From NCBI GenBank assembly GCA_002406055.1, contig DHMZ01000045.1, forward strand, positions 1-9,111: a stretch of 9,111 bases of DNA. The letters are read 5' to 3'. Under the pieces are notes generated by a model, which saw nothing but the letters and a program-made list of their open reading frames with translations, made no database searches and had not been told where the DNA came from. How positions within the stretch are numbered: the first letter of the stretch is position 1; each line of letters opens with the position of its first letter. Below, piece by piece: positions 1-6,882 of this stretch. The translations under genes were made by a program, and so were the position numbers. The stretch is from Spirochaetales bacterium UBA4629. Lineage in GTDB: Bacteria; Spirochaetota; Spirochaetia; Sphaerochaetales; Sphaerochaetaceae.

Positions 1-132
1 GCGATAGAGCAAATAAAAGAGAAGAAGTATTACGAAAGCTATCTTGATACTAATAAGAAGATACATCTACTTGGAATAAACTTCTCAACAGAAGAAAAAA
101 ATATAATAGAATGGAAGGATGAAGTATTGTAG
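1..132 (+). CDS. C-terminus of a PD-(D/E)XK nuclease-domain protein (DUF1703/PDDEXK_9 type), 5' end outside window
   Basis: Frame 1 is open from the first base to a TAG at 130-132, giving the last 43 residues of a longer protein. The tail has the pattern A-I-E-Q-I-K-x-K-x-Y then K-K-I-H-L-L-G-I-N-F and a final I-x-E-W, which is how AAA-ATPase-like/DUF1703 proteins end (the PD-(D/E)XK_9 nuclease domain). These proteins occur in many copies in gut spirochaetes, Bacteroidetes and Firmicutes; their function is not settled. Only the distal part of the nuclease fold is visible, so catalytic residues and intactness cannot be judged. It converges on tcdA with five bases between the stop codons and no visible terminator. 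Confidence 0.7.
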   Translation, partial: AIEQIKEKKYYESYLDTNKKIHLLGINFSTEEKNIIEWKDEVL

Positions 133-137
133 CTTGC

Positions 138-839
138 TTATATAATTAAATCCTTAATAACCTCTGACGCAATAATTAAGCCACAAACCGATGGTGTGAA
201 GGAAATAGAGCCAGGAGTGGATCTTCTCTTTCCTTCTTCTTTCCATAGAGGCGTAAGTGGCTTTTCTGTCGAATAAACAACTTTTAGCTTCTTTATTCTT
301 CTTTTTTTACATTCTCCTCTTATTACTCTTGCTAGAGGATCTGTATTTGTATCATATATATCTGCAACGCGAAAGAGTGTTGGGTCAAGTTTGTTGCCAG
401 CCCCCATACTACAAATGATAGGTACATTGGCTTTTTTTGCTTCTTCAATAAGTGTTAGCTTGCCAGTAACTGTATCAATTGCATCTACAACATAGTCATA
501 AAGTGAGAAATCAAACTCATCCTTTGTTTCTGGTAAAAAGAATGTATTGTATGTTTTAGTTTTGCATTCAGGGTTAATTTGAAGAACTCTTTCTCTCATG
601 ACTGCGGTTTTTTCTCTTCCGATAGTCTCTCTTAAAGCAATAAGCTGTCTATTTATATTTGAAGGTGCAACAGTGTCGTTATCGATTAAATCGAGGTTGC
701 CTACGCTGCTTCGAGCAAGAGCCTCTACGACAAATCCTCCAACTCCACCTAGGCCAAAGACAGCAACCCTTGCTCTTTTTAGCTTTTCAAGAGCTTCTTC
801 TCCAATTAACATTTCTGTTCTACAAAACCATTGATCCAT
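138..839 (-). CDS. tcdA: tRNA threonylcarbamoyladenosine dehydratase (ThiF/MoeB/HesA superfamily)
   Basis: This is a 233-residue E1-like adenylating enzyme. The family performs ATP-dependent dehydration of t6A at position 37 of ANN-decoding tRNAs to the cyclic form (ct6A) in the cytoplasm. Visible motifs are the nucleotide-binding loop G-L-G-G-V-G-G (residues 29-35), D-N-D-T-V (53-57), N-I-N-R-Q (61-65) with the conserved Arg, D-A-I-D-T-V-T-G-K (119-127), the TcdA hallmark M-G-A-G-N-K-L-D-P (145-153), D-P-L-A-R-V (167-172), V-V-Y-S-T-E-K-P (187-194) and the C-terminal G-S-I-S-F-T-P-S-V-x-G-L (210-221). The last sets separate TcdA from ThiF and MoeB. The ATG at 839 is supported by the N-terminus M-D-Q-W-F-C-R-T-E-M-L-I-G, which fits the usual F-x-R-T-E-x-L-I-G start, although no clear Shine-Dalgarno precedes it. 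The E. coli partners csdA/csdE are not adjacent. Confidence 0.93.
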   Translation of the reverse strand: MDQWFCRTEMLIGEEALEKLKRARVAVFGLGGVGGFVVEALARSSVGNLDLIDNDTVAPSNINRQLIALRETIGREKTAVMRERVLQINPECKTKTYNTFFLPETKDEFDFSLYDYVVDAIDTVTGKLTLIEEAKKANVPIICSMGAGNKLDPTLFRVADIYDTNTDPLARVIRGECKKRRIKKLKVVYSTEKPLTPLWKEEGKRRSTPGSISFTPSVCGLIIASEVIKDLII

Positions 840-925
840 AGAGAGAGTATAAATGAAACTCTTTTTTTTAGGAAGAATGGCACATTATTACCAAAATATG
901 TAATACTTTTATCACAGGTACGTAA

Positions 926-1375
926 ATGGATAAAAATAACCTTTCTCTTCTTTCTTCTCTAATTGGCTTATCATATTCAGCTGAAAATGAAAAAGAAGAA
1001 AATACAAATCTTAATAAACTTATTCTCTCATTGGTTGATAGTTTATTCAGCCCACTAGATGAATGTGAACTTTCTTCATTGAAGAAGAAAATTGAGGAAG
1101 AAAAGAGAACTCTTATTCCGTCATGTTTTTCTTGCACAGAACCTTGTGGTCACAATAGTGATTATGATCTGTCACTTTTTGATAAAGACTCAGATGACGT
1201 AAAACTAAAGAGAGAATCTGTTATAAGTAAACTATATTCGGTTGCTCATAACGAAAAAGAAAGTGAAGATAGACGATGTAGAGAAATAATTAAAGCACTT
1301 ATTTACATAACATTCTCAGATGTTTCTTTTTTAAACTCTATTTTGGATGAACTAGATAGATTTTGCTCTAAATGA
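926..1375 (+). CDS. Hypothetical protein with a central Cys/His cluster, coupled to the hydrolase
   Basis: I do not recognise this 149-residue protein as a named family. It has no signal peptide or membrane segment and is probably a soluble, largely helical cytoplasmic protein. An N-terminal helical part (about 30-60, acidic and Lys-rich) leads into C67-x2-C70-x3-C74-G-H76 followed by N-S-D-Y-D (77-81). A second helical part (about 97-147) carries further Cys at 118 and 147; C47 lies upstream. The C-x2-C-x3-C-x-H spacing could bind a metal or an Fe-S cluster, but that is inference. The ATG is preceded by an AGG at 916-918, seven bases away. Its TGA overlaps the next ATG in the sequence ATGA, so the hydrolase is translationally coupled to it. 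Confidence 0.75.
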   Translation: MDKNNLSLLSSLIGLSYSAENEKEENTNLNKLILSLVDSLFSPLDECELSSLKKKIEEEKRTLIPSCFSCTEPCGHNSDYDLSLFDKDSDDVKLKRESVISKLYSVAHNEKESEDRRCREIIKALIYITFSDVSFLNSILDELDRFCSK

Positions 1376-2193
1376 AAGATGTAAATTGTAAGAAAATAAG
1401 AATTCTGCGTAGAAACGGTAAATTAATAACAGCGCTTGTTATTTCGCCTCGGAAAAAGCTGATACATGGTCCTCTTATTTTGTGGCTTCATGGTGGAGGA
1501 TATTTTTTAGGCATGAAAGAGATGGTCTTTTATTCTCGGGCCATTGAGCTTGTCAAAAAATATAATGCAGTAGTAGTTTCTCCTGGCTATAGACTAGCTT
1601 TATTTTCTCCTTATCCTGCAGCTTTGAATGACTCATATGACACTCTCTTATTTATGAAAAATCATGCAAAAGAACTAGGAGGAAATGTTAATCAAATTAT
1701 GGTTGGTGGAGAAAGTTCTGGCGGAGGTTTAGCTATTAGTCTTTCTCTTTTGGCAAGAGATAAGAAAGAGGTTAATATAGCATACTTGATGCCCCTATAT
1801 CCTATGATTGATAACTATGATACACCGTCCTCAGTAGATAACCATGGAAAAGTGTGGAACACGAAGAAAAATCATCTTGCTTGGACTATATATCTTCGTT
1901 CAAATGCTAAAAAGGAGGTATCTCATTACGCTTCTCCATCAAGAGAAAAGAATTACAAAAATCTCCCTCCAACATATACCTTTGTGGGCGATGGAGAACC
2001 TTTCTTTTCTGAAACTTGCACGTATATAGAGAATTTAAAAAGGGCAGGGTGCGATGCCAAAGTCGATATATATCCAACAAACATCCATGCTTTTGATTTG
2101 CTAAAACCCCACTTGGAGATAAGCAAAAAAGCTATAGCTCGATTTAATGAAGAATTTGAAAAGGCAAGAAAAAAGTATTTTGCTCCAAACTAA
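1372..2193 (+). CDS. Alpha/beta hydrolase, hormone-sensitive-lipase type (Abhydrolase_3)
   Basis: This 273-residue cytoplasmic serine hydrolase has the HSL-family layout. The oxyanion-hole motif is H-G-G-G (40-43), followed by P-G-Y-R-L (71-75) and Y-P-A-A-L-N-D (81-87). The nucleophile elbow G-E-S-S-G-G-G (113-119) places Ser115 as nucleophile. The region G-D-G-E-P-F (206-211) should hold the acid, and H239 in I-H-A-F-D is the catalytic His. The acid position aligns with Glu209 rather than the more usual Asp. The family hydrolyses short-chain carboxylic esters, peptides or lactones; the substrate here cannot be read. There is no signal peptide and no convincing Shine-Dalgarno; the ATG lies inside the upstream gene's end (ATGA), so reinitiation is likely. 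It ends convergently with the MATE gene, the stop codons overlapping at 2190-2193. Confidence 0.88.
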   Translation: MKDVNCKKIRILRRNGKLITALVISPRKKLIHGPLILWLHGGGYFLGMKEMVFYSRAIELVKKYNAVVVSPGYRLALFSPYPAALNDSYDTLLFMKNHAKELGGNVNQIMVGGESSGGGLAISLSLLARDKKEVNIAYLMPLYPMIDNYDTPSSVDNHGKVWNTKKNHLAWTIYLRSNAKKEVSHYASPSREKNYKNLPPTYTFVGDGEPFFSETCTYIENLKRAGCDAKVDIYPTNIHAFDLLKPHLEISKKAIARFNEEFEKARKKYFAPN

Positions 2194-3527
2194 ATAAGGC
2201 TCTTATTTTCTTTTCCTTCATTTTTCCATTTTCTTATCTCTTTTAAGTAAGCAATGAGTCCAACCACTCCAGCTGTTGTTTCAGAAAGTGGAAAGCTGAA
2301 CCAAGTGGCATTAAGAGAGATGAAAGAAAAAATATAGAAGAATGGGATAAGACAGAAGATTTGTCTTGTTAAAGCAAGTAGTGTACTCTTAACAGATTTT
2401 CCTATTGCTTGGAAAAAGACAGGGAAAGTAAGGGAGAAAACAGCTGAAATAAAGCTAGTGCCAATAATTTTAAAAGCAGGAATTCCTACACTTAAAACTT
2501 CTCTATCTTTCGTGAATATTCTCAGTATTGTTTCAGGTATTGCGATGAAGAAAAACATACCAACAATCATAAAAAGAGAGGCAATGATAAGAGTTATCCT
2601 TATAGCACTTTTACATCTATCGTAGTTCTTAATAACGTAGTTATAGCTCAAAATAGGTACAATGCATGTTTGAAGGGCTAATAGTGGAATAAAGAAGAAT
2701 GATTGATATTTATAGTACAAGCCAAGAACAGTAACCGCTGCATCAGAAAATGTTGCTAAAATTAAATTCAGAACAACAATATATACTGTCATTGTTGAGT
2801 GAGAAAGAATAGTTGGATAGCCTAATTTGAAGATGTTTTTTGAGAAAGTTTTTATTTCATTAAATGTCTTAGGTGGCTTTCTAAATCCTTTCGGAAGAAC
2901 AATAAGAGCTGCAACAGCTTGCCCCATAACAGTTGCTATAGCAGCACCTTTTACTCCAAGGTGAAAATTAAAAATAAGAATAGGGTCAAAGATAATATTA
3001 GTAAGGGCTCCACTTACTTGCGCAATCATAGGGCGAGTCATTTGTCCTTTTGCTTGTAGTACCTTTGTCCAATTGCTCTCTAAAAAAAGGAAGACAGATC
3101 CAATACAAACTATAAAGCCATAGGTAATTGAATCGTTGATAACACTTTCTCCATTAGCTGAAAGATGTATATATGGAATAAGAAAAATTATAATGAAAAG
3201 CGAGTATAAAGCCCATAAAAGAAGTTCAAGTAACATTCCGCATCCACCAACAAGAGATGCCTTTTCATCTTCTTTTAAACCATATAAACGAGAAGAATAA
3301 GTATTTACACCAACGCCAAGCCCAATAGCTAGGGCTGTTGTTAAAAACTGGATTGGATAGACAACAGATAGTGCTGTTAGTGCACTTGTTGAGTATGACC
3401 CAACGAAGTAGCTATCTACGATGTTGTAGAGTGCTTGTATTAGTTGTGACAGCATTACTTGTGGTGCCATTCTTAAAATCAAATAACTAAGTTTATCTTT
3501 GCCAAAATCAAGTGAGCGAGTTTTCAT
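2190..3527 (-). CDS. MATE family multidrug/cation efflux transporter
   Basis: This is a 445-residue polytopic inner-membrane protein of normal MATE length with about 12 hydrophobic segments in two related halves. The first half has Q-A-L-Y-N-I-V-D-S-Y-F-V-G (31-43), L-Q-A-K-G-Q-M-T-R-P (157-166) and D-P-I-L-I-F (181-186). The second half repeats the pattern with F-F-Q-A-I-G-K-S (371-378). Family members export drugs or metabolites in exchange for Na+ or H+; the substrate is unknown. The frame can be extended to a GTG at 3554, but that codon has no ribosome site. The ATG at 3527 has AGG six bases upstream and gives the usual short hydrophilic N-terminus, so I prefer it. The gene diverges from the ABC operon across a shared 171-bp control region. 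Confidence 0.92.
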   Translation of the reverse strand: MKTRSLDFGKDKLSYLILRMAPQVMLSQLIQALYNIVDSYFVGSYSTSALTALSVVYPIQFLTTALAIGLGVGVNTYSSRLYGLKEDEKASLVGGCGMLLELLLWALYSLFIIIFLIPYIHLSANGESVINDSITYGFIVCIGSVFLFLESNWTKVLQAKGQMTRPMIAQVSGALTNIIFDPILIFNFHLGVKGAAIATVMGQAVAALIVLPKGFRKPPKTFNEIKTFSKNIFKLGYPTILSHSTMTVYIVVLNLILATFSDAAVTVLGLYYKYQSFFFIPLLALQTCIVPILSYNYVIKNYDRCKSAIRITLIIASLFMIVGMFFFIAIPETILRIFTKDREVLSVGIPAFKIIGTSFISAVFSLTFPVFFQAIGKSVKSTLLALTRQIFCLIPFFYIFSFISLNATWFSFPLSETTAGVVGLIAYLKEIRKWKNEGKENKSLI

Positions 3528-3533
3528 AACAAA

Positions 3534-3538
3534 CCTGT
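3534..3538 (-). promoter_or_regulatory. Ribosome-binding site deciding the MATE start
   Basis: On the minus strand ACAGG lies six bases before the ATG at 3527. No comparable purine run precedes the in-frame GTG at 3554, so this site favours the ATG. Confidence 0.5.
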
Positions 3539-3643
3539 TCAGGATATTTAACACTAAAACAAGATAATTGAAAGATGAAGAAGCGTCTTTTTTATGGAAA
3601 AAAAAGAAAAGAAAACATTTGAGACAGAGAAATAATATTTTAT

Positions 3644-3661
3644 AGTTAGTCTTATCAAACT
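3644..3661. promoter_or_regulatory. Second operator-like site in the divergent control region
   Basis: The 18-base stretch agttagtcttatcaaact matches the core of the perfect palindrome at 3691-3708 at 14 of 18 positions, including the outer AGTTAG and AACT. The two centres are 47 bp apart. This copy ends two bases before the TTGACA box. It overlaps a different imperfect inverted repeat, CTTATCAA-acta-TTGACAAG (3651-3670, seven of eight bases pairing). That repeat may be the real structure instead. Confidence 0.4.
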
Positions 3662-3662
3662 A

Positions 3663-3692
3663 TTGACAAGCGAGATTTATAAGAAGTAAAAG
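3663..3692 (+). promoter_or_regulatory. Candidate sigma-70 promoter for the ABC operon
   Basis: A consensus -35 TTGACA sits at 3663-3668. The best -10 at normal distance is TAAAAG at 3687-3692 (18-bp spacer, four of six consensus bases), which is weak. If used, transcription would begin almost at the ATG (3699), giving a very short or absent leader. A TATAAG at 3679-3684 is too close to this -35. The placement is tentative. Confidence 0.4.
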
Positions 3693-3709
3693 TTAGACAT
3701 GTCTAACTT
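3690..3709. promoter_or_regulatory. Perfect 20-bp palindrome over the ATPase start codon, likely repressor operator
   Basis: The sequence aagttagaca/tgtctaactt is a perfect inverted repeat without spacer. The operon's first ATG (3699-3701) sits at its centre. It overlaps the candidate -10 and the start of translation, the usual place for a TetR- or MarR-type repressor to block transcription. As RNA it could instead form an eight-pair hairpin with the CAUG start in the loop. No regulator gene is present in the window. Confidence 0.6.
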
Positions 3710-4412
3710 AATAGTTGTTAATTCATTGTCTAAAATCTATAAAAGTGGAAAAGAGGGTGTTAATGCACTTTCTAATATTAGTTTTTCAGTTGAAAAAGGG
3801 GAGTTCTTAGCCTTTAGTGGGGCTAGTGGAAGTGGTAAGACGACACTTCTAAATCTTATTGGGACTCTCGATAGTATATCATCTGGAAATGTCATAATTG
3901 ATGGACAGAGCATTGCTCAAATGGACGAGAAAGAAAAGACAGCATTTCGACGAAATACTCTAGGTTTTGTCTTTCAGTGTTATAACCTCATTCCAGTTTT
4001 GTCAGCATTGGAAAATGTATCATTAAGCTTCTATCCACTAAAGAAAGAAGAAAAGGAGAGGCTTGGCTTATATAGTGCTAATGATGTAAAAGAGGCAAGT
4101 AAAAGAGCTTTAGATGCTGTAGGTCTCTCTGATTATTATGATAGAAAACCTGGTGAGATGAGTGGCGGTCAACAGCAGAGAGTATCTATTGCGAGGGCTA
4201 TAGCAAGAAGACCGCTGTTAATTCTAGCAGATGAGCCAACTGCAAACTTAGATAGTAAAAATAGCATCATGATTCTTGATTTATTCTCAGAATTAAATAA
4301 GAAGTATGGAATAACAGTTATCTGTTCTTCGCATGACCAAGATGTTTTAGATAAGGTTAATCGCACAATTATTCTTAAAGATGGTGTTGTTATTGAGGAT
4401 AGACGCCGATGA
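3699..4412 (+). CDS. LolD/MacB-type ABC transporter ATP-binding protein
   Basis: This is a 237-residue cytoplasmic ATPase that would drive the two FtsX-type permeases encoded next. It is complete: Walker A G-A-S-G-S-G-K-T-T (41-49), Q-loop Gln93 in V-F-Q-C-Y-N-L, ABC signature M-S-G-G-Q-Q-Q-R (154-161), Walker B L-I-L-A-D-E-P (174-180), D-loop T-A-N-L-D (181-185) and switch His212. The sequence V-F-Q-x-Y-N-L-I-P-x-L-S-A-L-E-N-V is typical of the LolD/MacB/FtsE group. Members work as mechanotransmission pumps rather than as substrate-channel transporters. The start is fixed by the I-Y-K-S-G N-terminal pattern, but no good Shine-Dalgarno precedes it; only a distant AAGAAG is present. The stop overlaps the first permease start (ATGA, 4409-4412). 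LolD is the favoured reading because a LolA-like gene shares the operon; this is not proven. Confidence 0.92.
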   Translation: MSNLIVVNSLSKIYKSGKEGVNALSNISFSVEKGEFLAFSGASGSGKTTLLNLIGTLDSISSGNVIIDGQSIAQMDEKEKTAFRRNTLGFVFQCYNLIPVLSALENVSLSFYPLKKEEKERLGLYSANDVKEASKRALDAVGLSDYYDRKPGEMSGGQQQRVSIARAIARRPLLILADEPTANLDSKNSIMILDLFSELNKKYGITVICSSHDQDVLDKVNRTIILKDGVVIEDRRR

Positions 4413-5662
4413 ACACTCTTCTTTTAGCATTAAGGAATCTAAATAGATATAAAACAAGAACGCTTGTAACTGTTCTTGCTGTACTTGTTTCTGTTTTGAT
4501 TAGCATTATTGTAGATGGCTTTTTAAGGGGTGTTTTTAATCTTTCTACTTATAATCTCTTAGCATATGAAAGCTCAGAGGTTACTATTTATGGTGATGGT
4601 TACTTCGATAAAAGAGATGAGTATCCTTCTGAAAATCTGATAGAAGAAAGTGAAAAAAAGGCTATCTTCAATTCTCTAGATAATAGAGGTTACTTATACG
4701 CACCAAGATATAAAACAGGGGCAACTCTTCTTTTTTATAATGAAAGCGAAGAAATTGAAATTGAACTGAATACCATATTAATTGGTTTAGATGTAGAAAA
4801 AGATAGCACTGTTTATTCTCTTAGTAAGTTTGTTACAGATGGAACGTGGCTAACTAATGGAAAAGAGGGCATTGTTTTAGGCTCTAAAGTTGCTGAGAAA
4901 CTTGACGTTAAAACTGGAGATACTCTTACTGTAGAATTAAATGGTAGGGATGGTTTTAAAGAAGTATTAGATCAGGAAATTGTTGGAGTAGTTAACACAG
5001 AAAACCCTGCTGTAAATTCTTCATTAGTTTTCATGTCTTTAGATGTTTTGAATGACTACTTGTATCTTGATGGGGCTATTAGTGAAATAGATGTTTCAGA
5101 TGGCTCTTCGCTAGTGGCGAAAAGAAGTTTTACCAATGAGATAAATAGTATTCTTCCTATTGGAGCTAAGGCTTACTACTACGAAGATGTTAACTCGGAC
5201 TTAATGGCAATTATGACTGGCGATATGGGTGGATGCTATTTTGTTCTCATCTTCCTCTTTGTCATAGCAGCTACTGGCATATCAAATACAATGATTATGG
5301 CACTTATGGAAAGGCAAAAGGAAACAGCTATGATGATTACTCTTGGCTTTTCTCATAAAGATATTTCATTTGATTTTGTATTAGAAGGACTACTATCGGG
5401 ATTAATTGGAGCTGTAATAGGGCTTTTGATTGGACTTATGATACTAATTCCATTAAGTAAATCAGGCATTGATATCTCATCCCTTGTTAGTTCTGATATG
5501 GATTATGGCTACAGAGTTCCACTTTTAATAAGACCAGGAGTATATTTTGAGTCATTTATTATAATTCCTCTTTTAGCTTTGTTTTTCTCAGTTTTAAGTG
5601 CCTATTTGCCTCTTCGTCATTTTAGAAAGAAAGAGATAAGTACTCTTTTTAGGGGGATATGA
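4409..5662 (+). CDS. FtsX/MacB-type ABC transporter permease 1 (LolC/LolE-like)
   Basis: This 417-residue inner-membrane protein has MacB/LolC topology. There is one N-terminal membrane helix (about 17-35), a large periplasmic domain (about 36-272, MacB_PCD-like), then three helices (about 273-297, 322-350 and 378-400). The FtsX signature N-T-M-I-M-A-L-M-E-R-Q-K-E-T-A-M-M-I-T-L-G-F (293-314) contains the E-R-x-x-E that contacts the ATPase, and the N-terminal L-R-N-L-N-R-Y-K-T-R-T is also typical. A GAGGA (4395-4399) lies nine bases before the ATG, inside the ATPase gene. Together with the second permease it would form a heterodimer, as LolC and LolE do. LolC/E, MacB and other FtsX exporters cannot be separated by eye. 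Confidence 0.9.
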   Translation: MNTLLLALRNLNRYKTRTLVTVLAVLVSVLISIIVDGFLRGVFNLSTYNLLAYESSEVTIYGDGYFDKRDEYPSENLIEESEKKAIFNSLDNRGYLYAPRYKTGATLLFYNESEEIEIELNTILIGLDVEKDSTVYSLSKFVTDGTWLTNGKEGIVLGSKVAEKLDVKTGDTLTVELNGRDGFKEVLDQEIVGVVNTENPAVNSSLVFMSLDVLNDYLYLDGAISEIDVSDGSSLVAKRSFTNEINSILPIGAKAYYYEDVNSDLMAIMTGDMGGCYFVLIFLFVIAATGISNTMIMALMERQKETAMMITLGFSHKDISFDFVLEGLLSGLIGAVIGLLIGLMILIPLSKSGIDISSLVSSDMDYGYRVPLLIRPGVYFESFIIIPLLALFFSVLSAYLPLRHFRKKEISTLFRGI

Positions 5663-6882
5663 TGTTGCTTTTAGCTTTTCGTAATTGCTTTAGAAATACT
5701 CGACGTACAGTTATTACAGCTCTTTCTGTCTTCATTGCATCATTAATTGTTCTTCTAGTTATGGCATTTATGTATTCAGTGATTGATGATATGGTAAGTA
5801 ACGAACGCTTGTATTCTACTGGTGATATAAGAATAAGAAATCCAAAATATAGTAAGTATGAATCTCTTTTACCACTTCAGTTTTATGTCGACAAAGTAGA
5901 TGAGATAAAGAATGATTTAAGTGCAATTGATCAAATTGATAGGGTAGAAGAGACGAATAGGGTCTACGCTTCTCTATATAACAAAGAGAAGATGAGTGCA
6001 ATCTCTGTCATAGGTGCTTCTCCTTCTTCTGTCTTCTTTTCTAAGGACGCAGAACTAAATGAGGGAAGATTTTTAGAAGAAGGAAAGAAAGAAGCAGTTG
6101 TTACTCCTCGCTTTCTAGTTGAGCATTCGCTCTCTGTTGGTGACAGTGTCACAGTTATTTTTAAAACAGCTGATAATGCAACAGATGCGATTACAATTAA
6201 AATTGTAGGCTCTGTTAGCTATCCAAATGCAGAATACAACAGTGCTTTTATGATAATGGATAATTCTCTTCTTTCTTCTATTCTTCATTTGGATGATGGT
6301 GCAATTGAGCTATACATTTGGCTAAAAGATAGAGGTAGCTTGGACGAAGTATATCCAATAGTTGAAGAAAAACTCAGTAAATATGGAGTAGAAGTAAAGC
6401 GTTATGAAGAGATTTCTGCTGTATATCCAATACTTCCTCTCTATGATGTGATGATTGCCATTATAGTCGTTCTCTTTTTCTTTATAGCCTCAACGCTTGT
6501 CTTTAATACAATGATGATGTCTGTACTAGAAAGAAAAAAGGAAATATCTACATGTGTAGCTCTTGGCTTCTCACGTAACTACGTTGTCTTATTATTTGTA
6601 TTAGAAGGAATTATTATATCTACATTTGGCGCTCTATTGGCTTCGATAGTTGGCAAAATTCTTATAACGATTTTTGCCCATGTTGGTATAGACCTAACGC
6701 TCTTTGGCGCTGACGCAGTTGATGGCTGGAGTTTTCCAAATATGCTCTATCCCCATCTTTCAAGTGAAAAGTATTTATTAGTTCTAATAATTGAAGTCTT
6801 AGTTGCATCACTATCATCTTTCTTAGCCTCGAAGAAAATAAAGAAATTGGAAGTAAGCGAAGAATTAAGGGAGGAAGCATGA
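5659..6882 (+). CDS. FtsX/MacB-type ABC transporter permease 2 (LolC/LolE-like)
   Basis: This 407-residue paralogue of the preceding permease has the same plan: helix about 19-41, periplasmic domain about 42-261, helices about 262-285, 308-336 and 371-391. The FtsX signature runs from N-T-M-M-M-S-V-L-E-R-K-K-E (283-295) to A-L-G-F-S-R (301-306). The periplasmic domains of the two permeases differ clearly, which fits a heterodimer with divided roles (chaperone binding versus substrate entry in LolC/LolE). The first ATG overlaps the upstream TGA (ATGA). An AGGGGG (5651-5656) is only two bases from it but five from the second ATG at 5662, so translation may begin one codon later. Confidence 0.9.
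   Translation: MMLLLAFRNCFRNTRRTVITALSVFIASLIVLLVMAFMYSVIDDMVSNERLYSTGDIRIRNPKYSKYESLLPLQFYVDKVDEIKNDLSAIDQIDRVEETNRVYASLYNKEKMSAISVIGASPSSVFFSKDAELNEGRFLEEGKKEAVVTPRFLVEHSLSVGDSVTVIFKTADNATDAITIKIVGSVSYPNAEYNSAFMIMDNSLLSSILHLDDGAIELYIWLKDRGSLDEVYPIVEEKLSKYGVEVKRYEEISAVYPILPLYDVMIAIIVVLFFFIASTLVFNTMMMSVLERKKEISTCVALGFSRNYVVLLFVLEGIIISTFGALLASIVGKILITIFAHVGIDLTLFGADAVDGWSFPNMLYPHLSSEKYLLVLIIEVLVASLSSFLASKKIKKLEVSEELREEA
6868..6874 (+). promoter_or_regulatory. Strong Shine-Dalgarno before the LolA-like gene
   Basis: AGGGAGG is the best anti-SD match found in the operon. It lies four bases before the ATG at 6879 and within the end of the second permease. It would support higher output of the soluble periplasmic protein than of the membrane parts encoded by the same message. 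Confidence 0.5.

Noticed and set aside
845..869. AGAGT/ACTCT hairpin followed by a run of T on the plus strand, resembling an intrinsic terminator.
   Set aside because: The stem is only five A/T-rich pairs, and no plus-strand gene lies upstream between 132 and 840 that it could terminate. It sits in the tcdA leader on the opposite strand.
3528..3554. Nine-residue N-terminal extension of the MATE protein from a GTG at 3554.
   Set aside because: The GTG has no Shine-Dalgarno and the extra residues match nothing typical. The ATG at 3527 has AGG six bases upstream and gives a normal MATE N-terminus.
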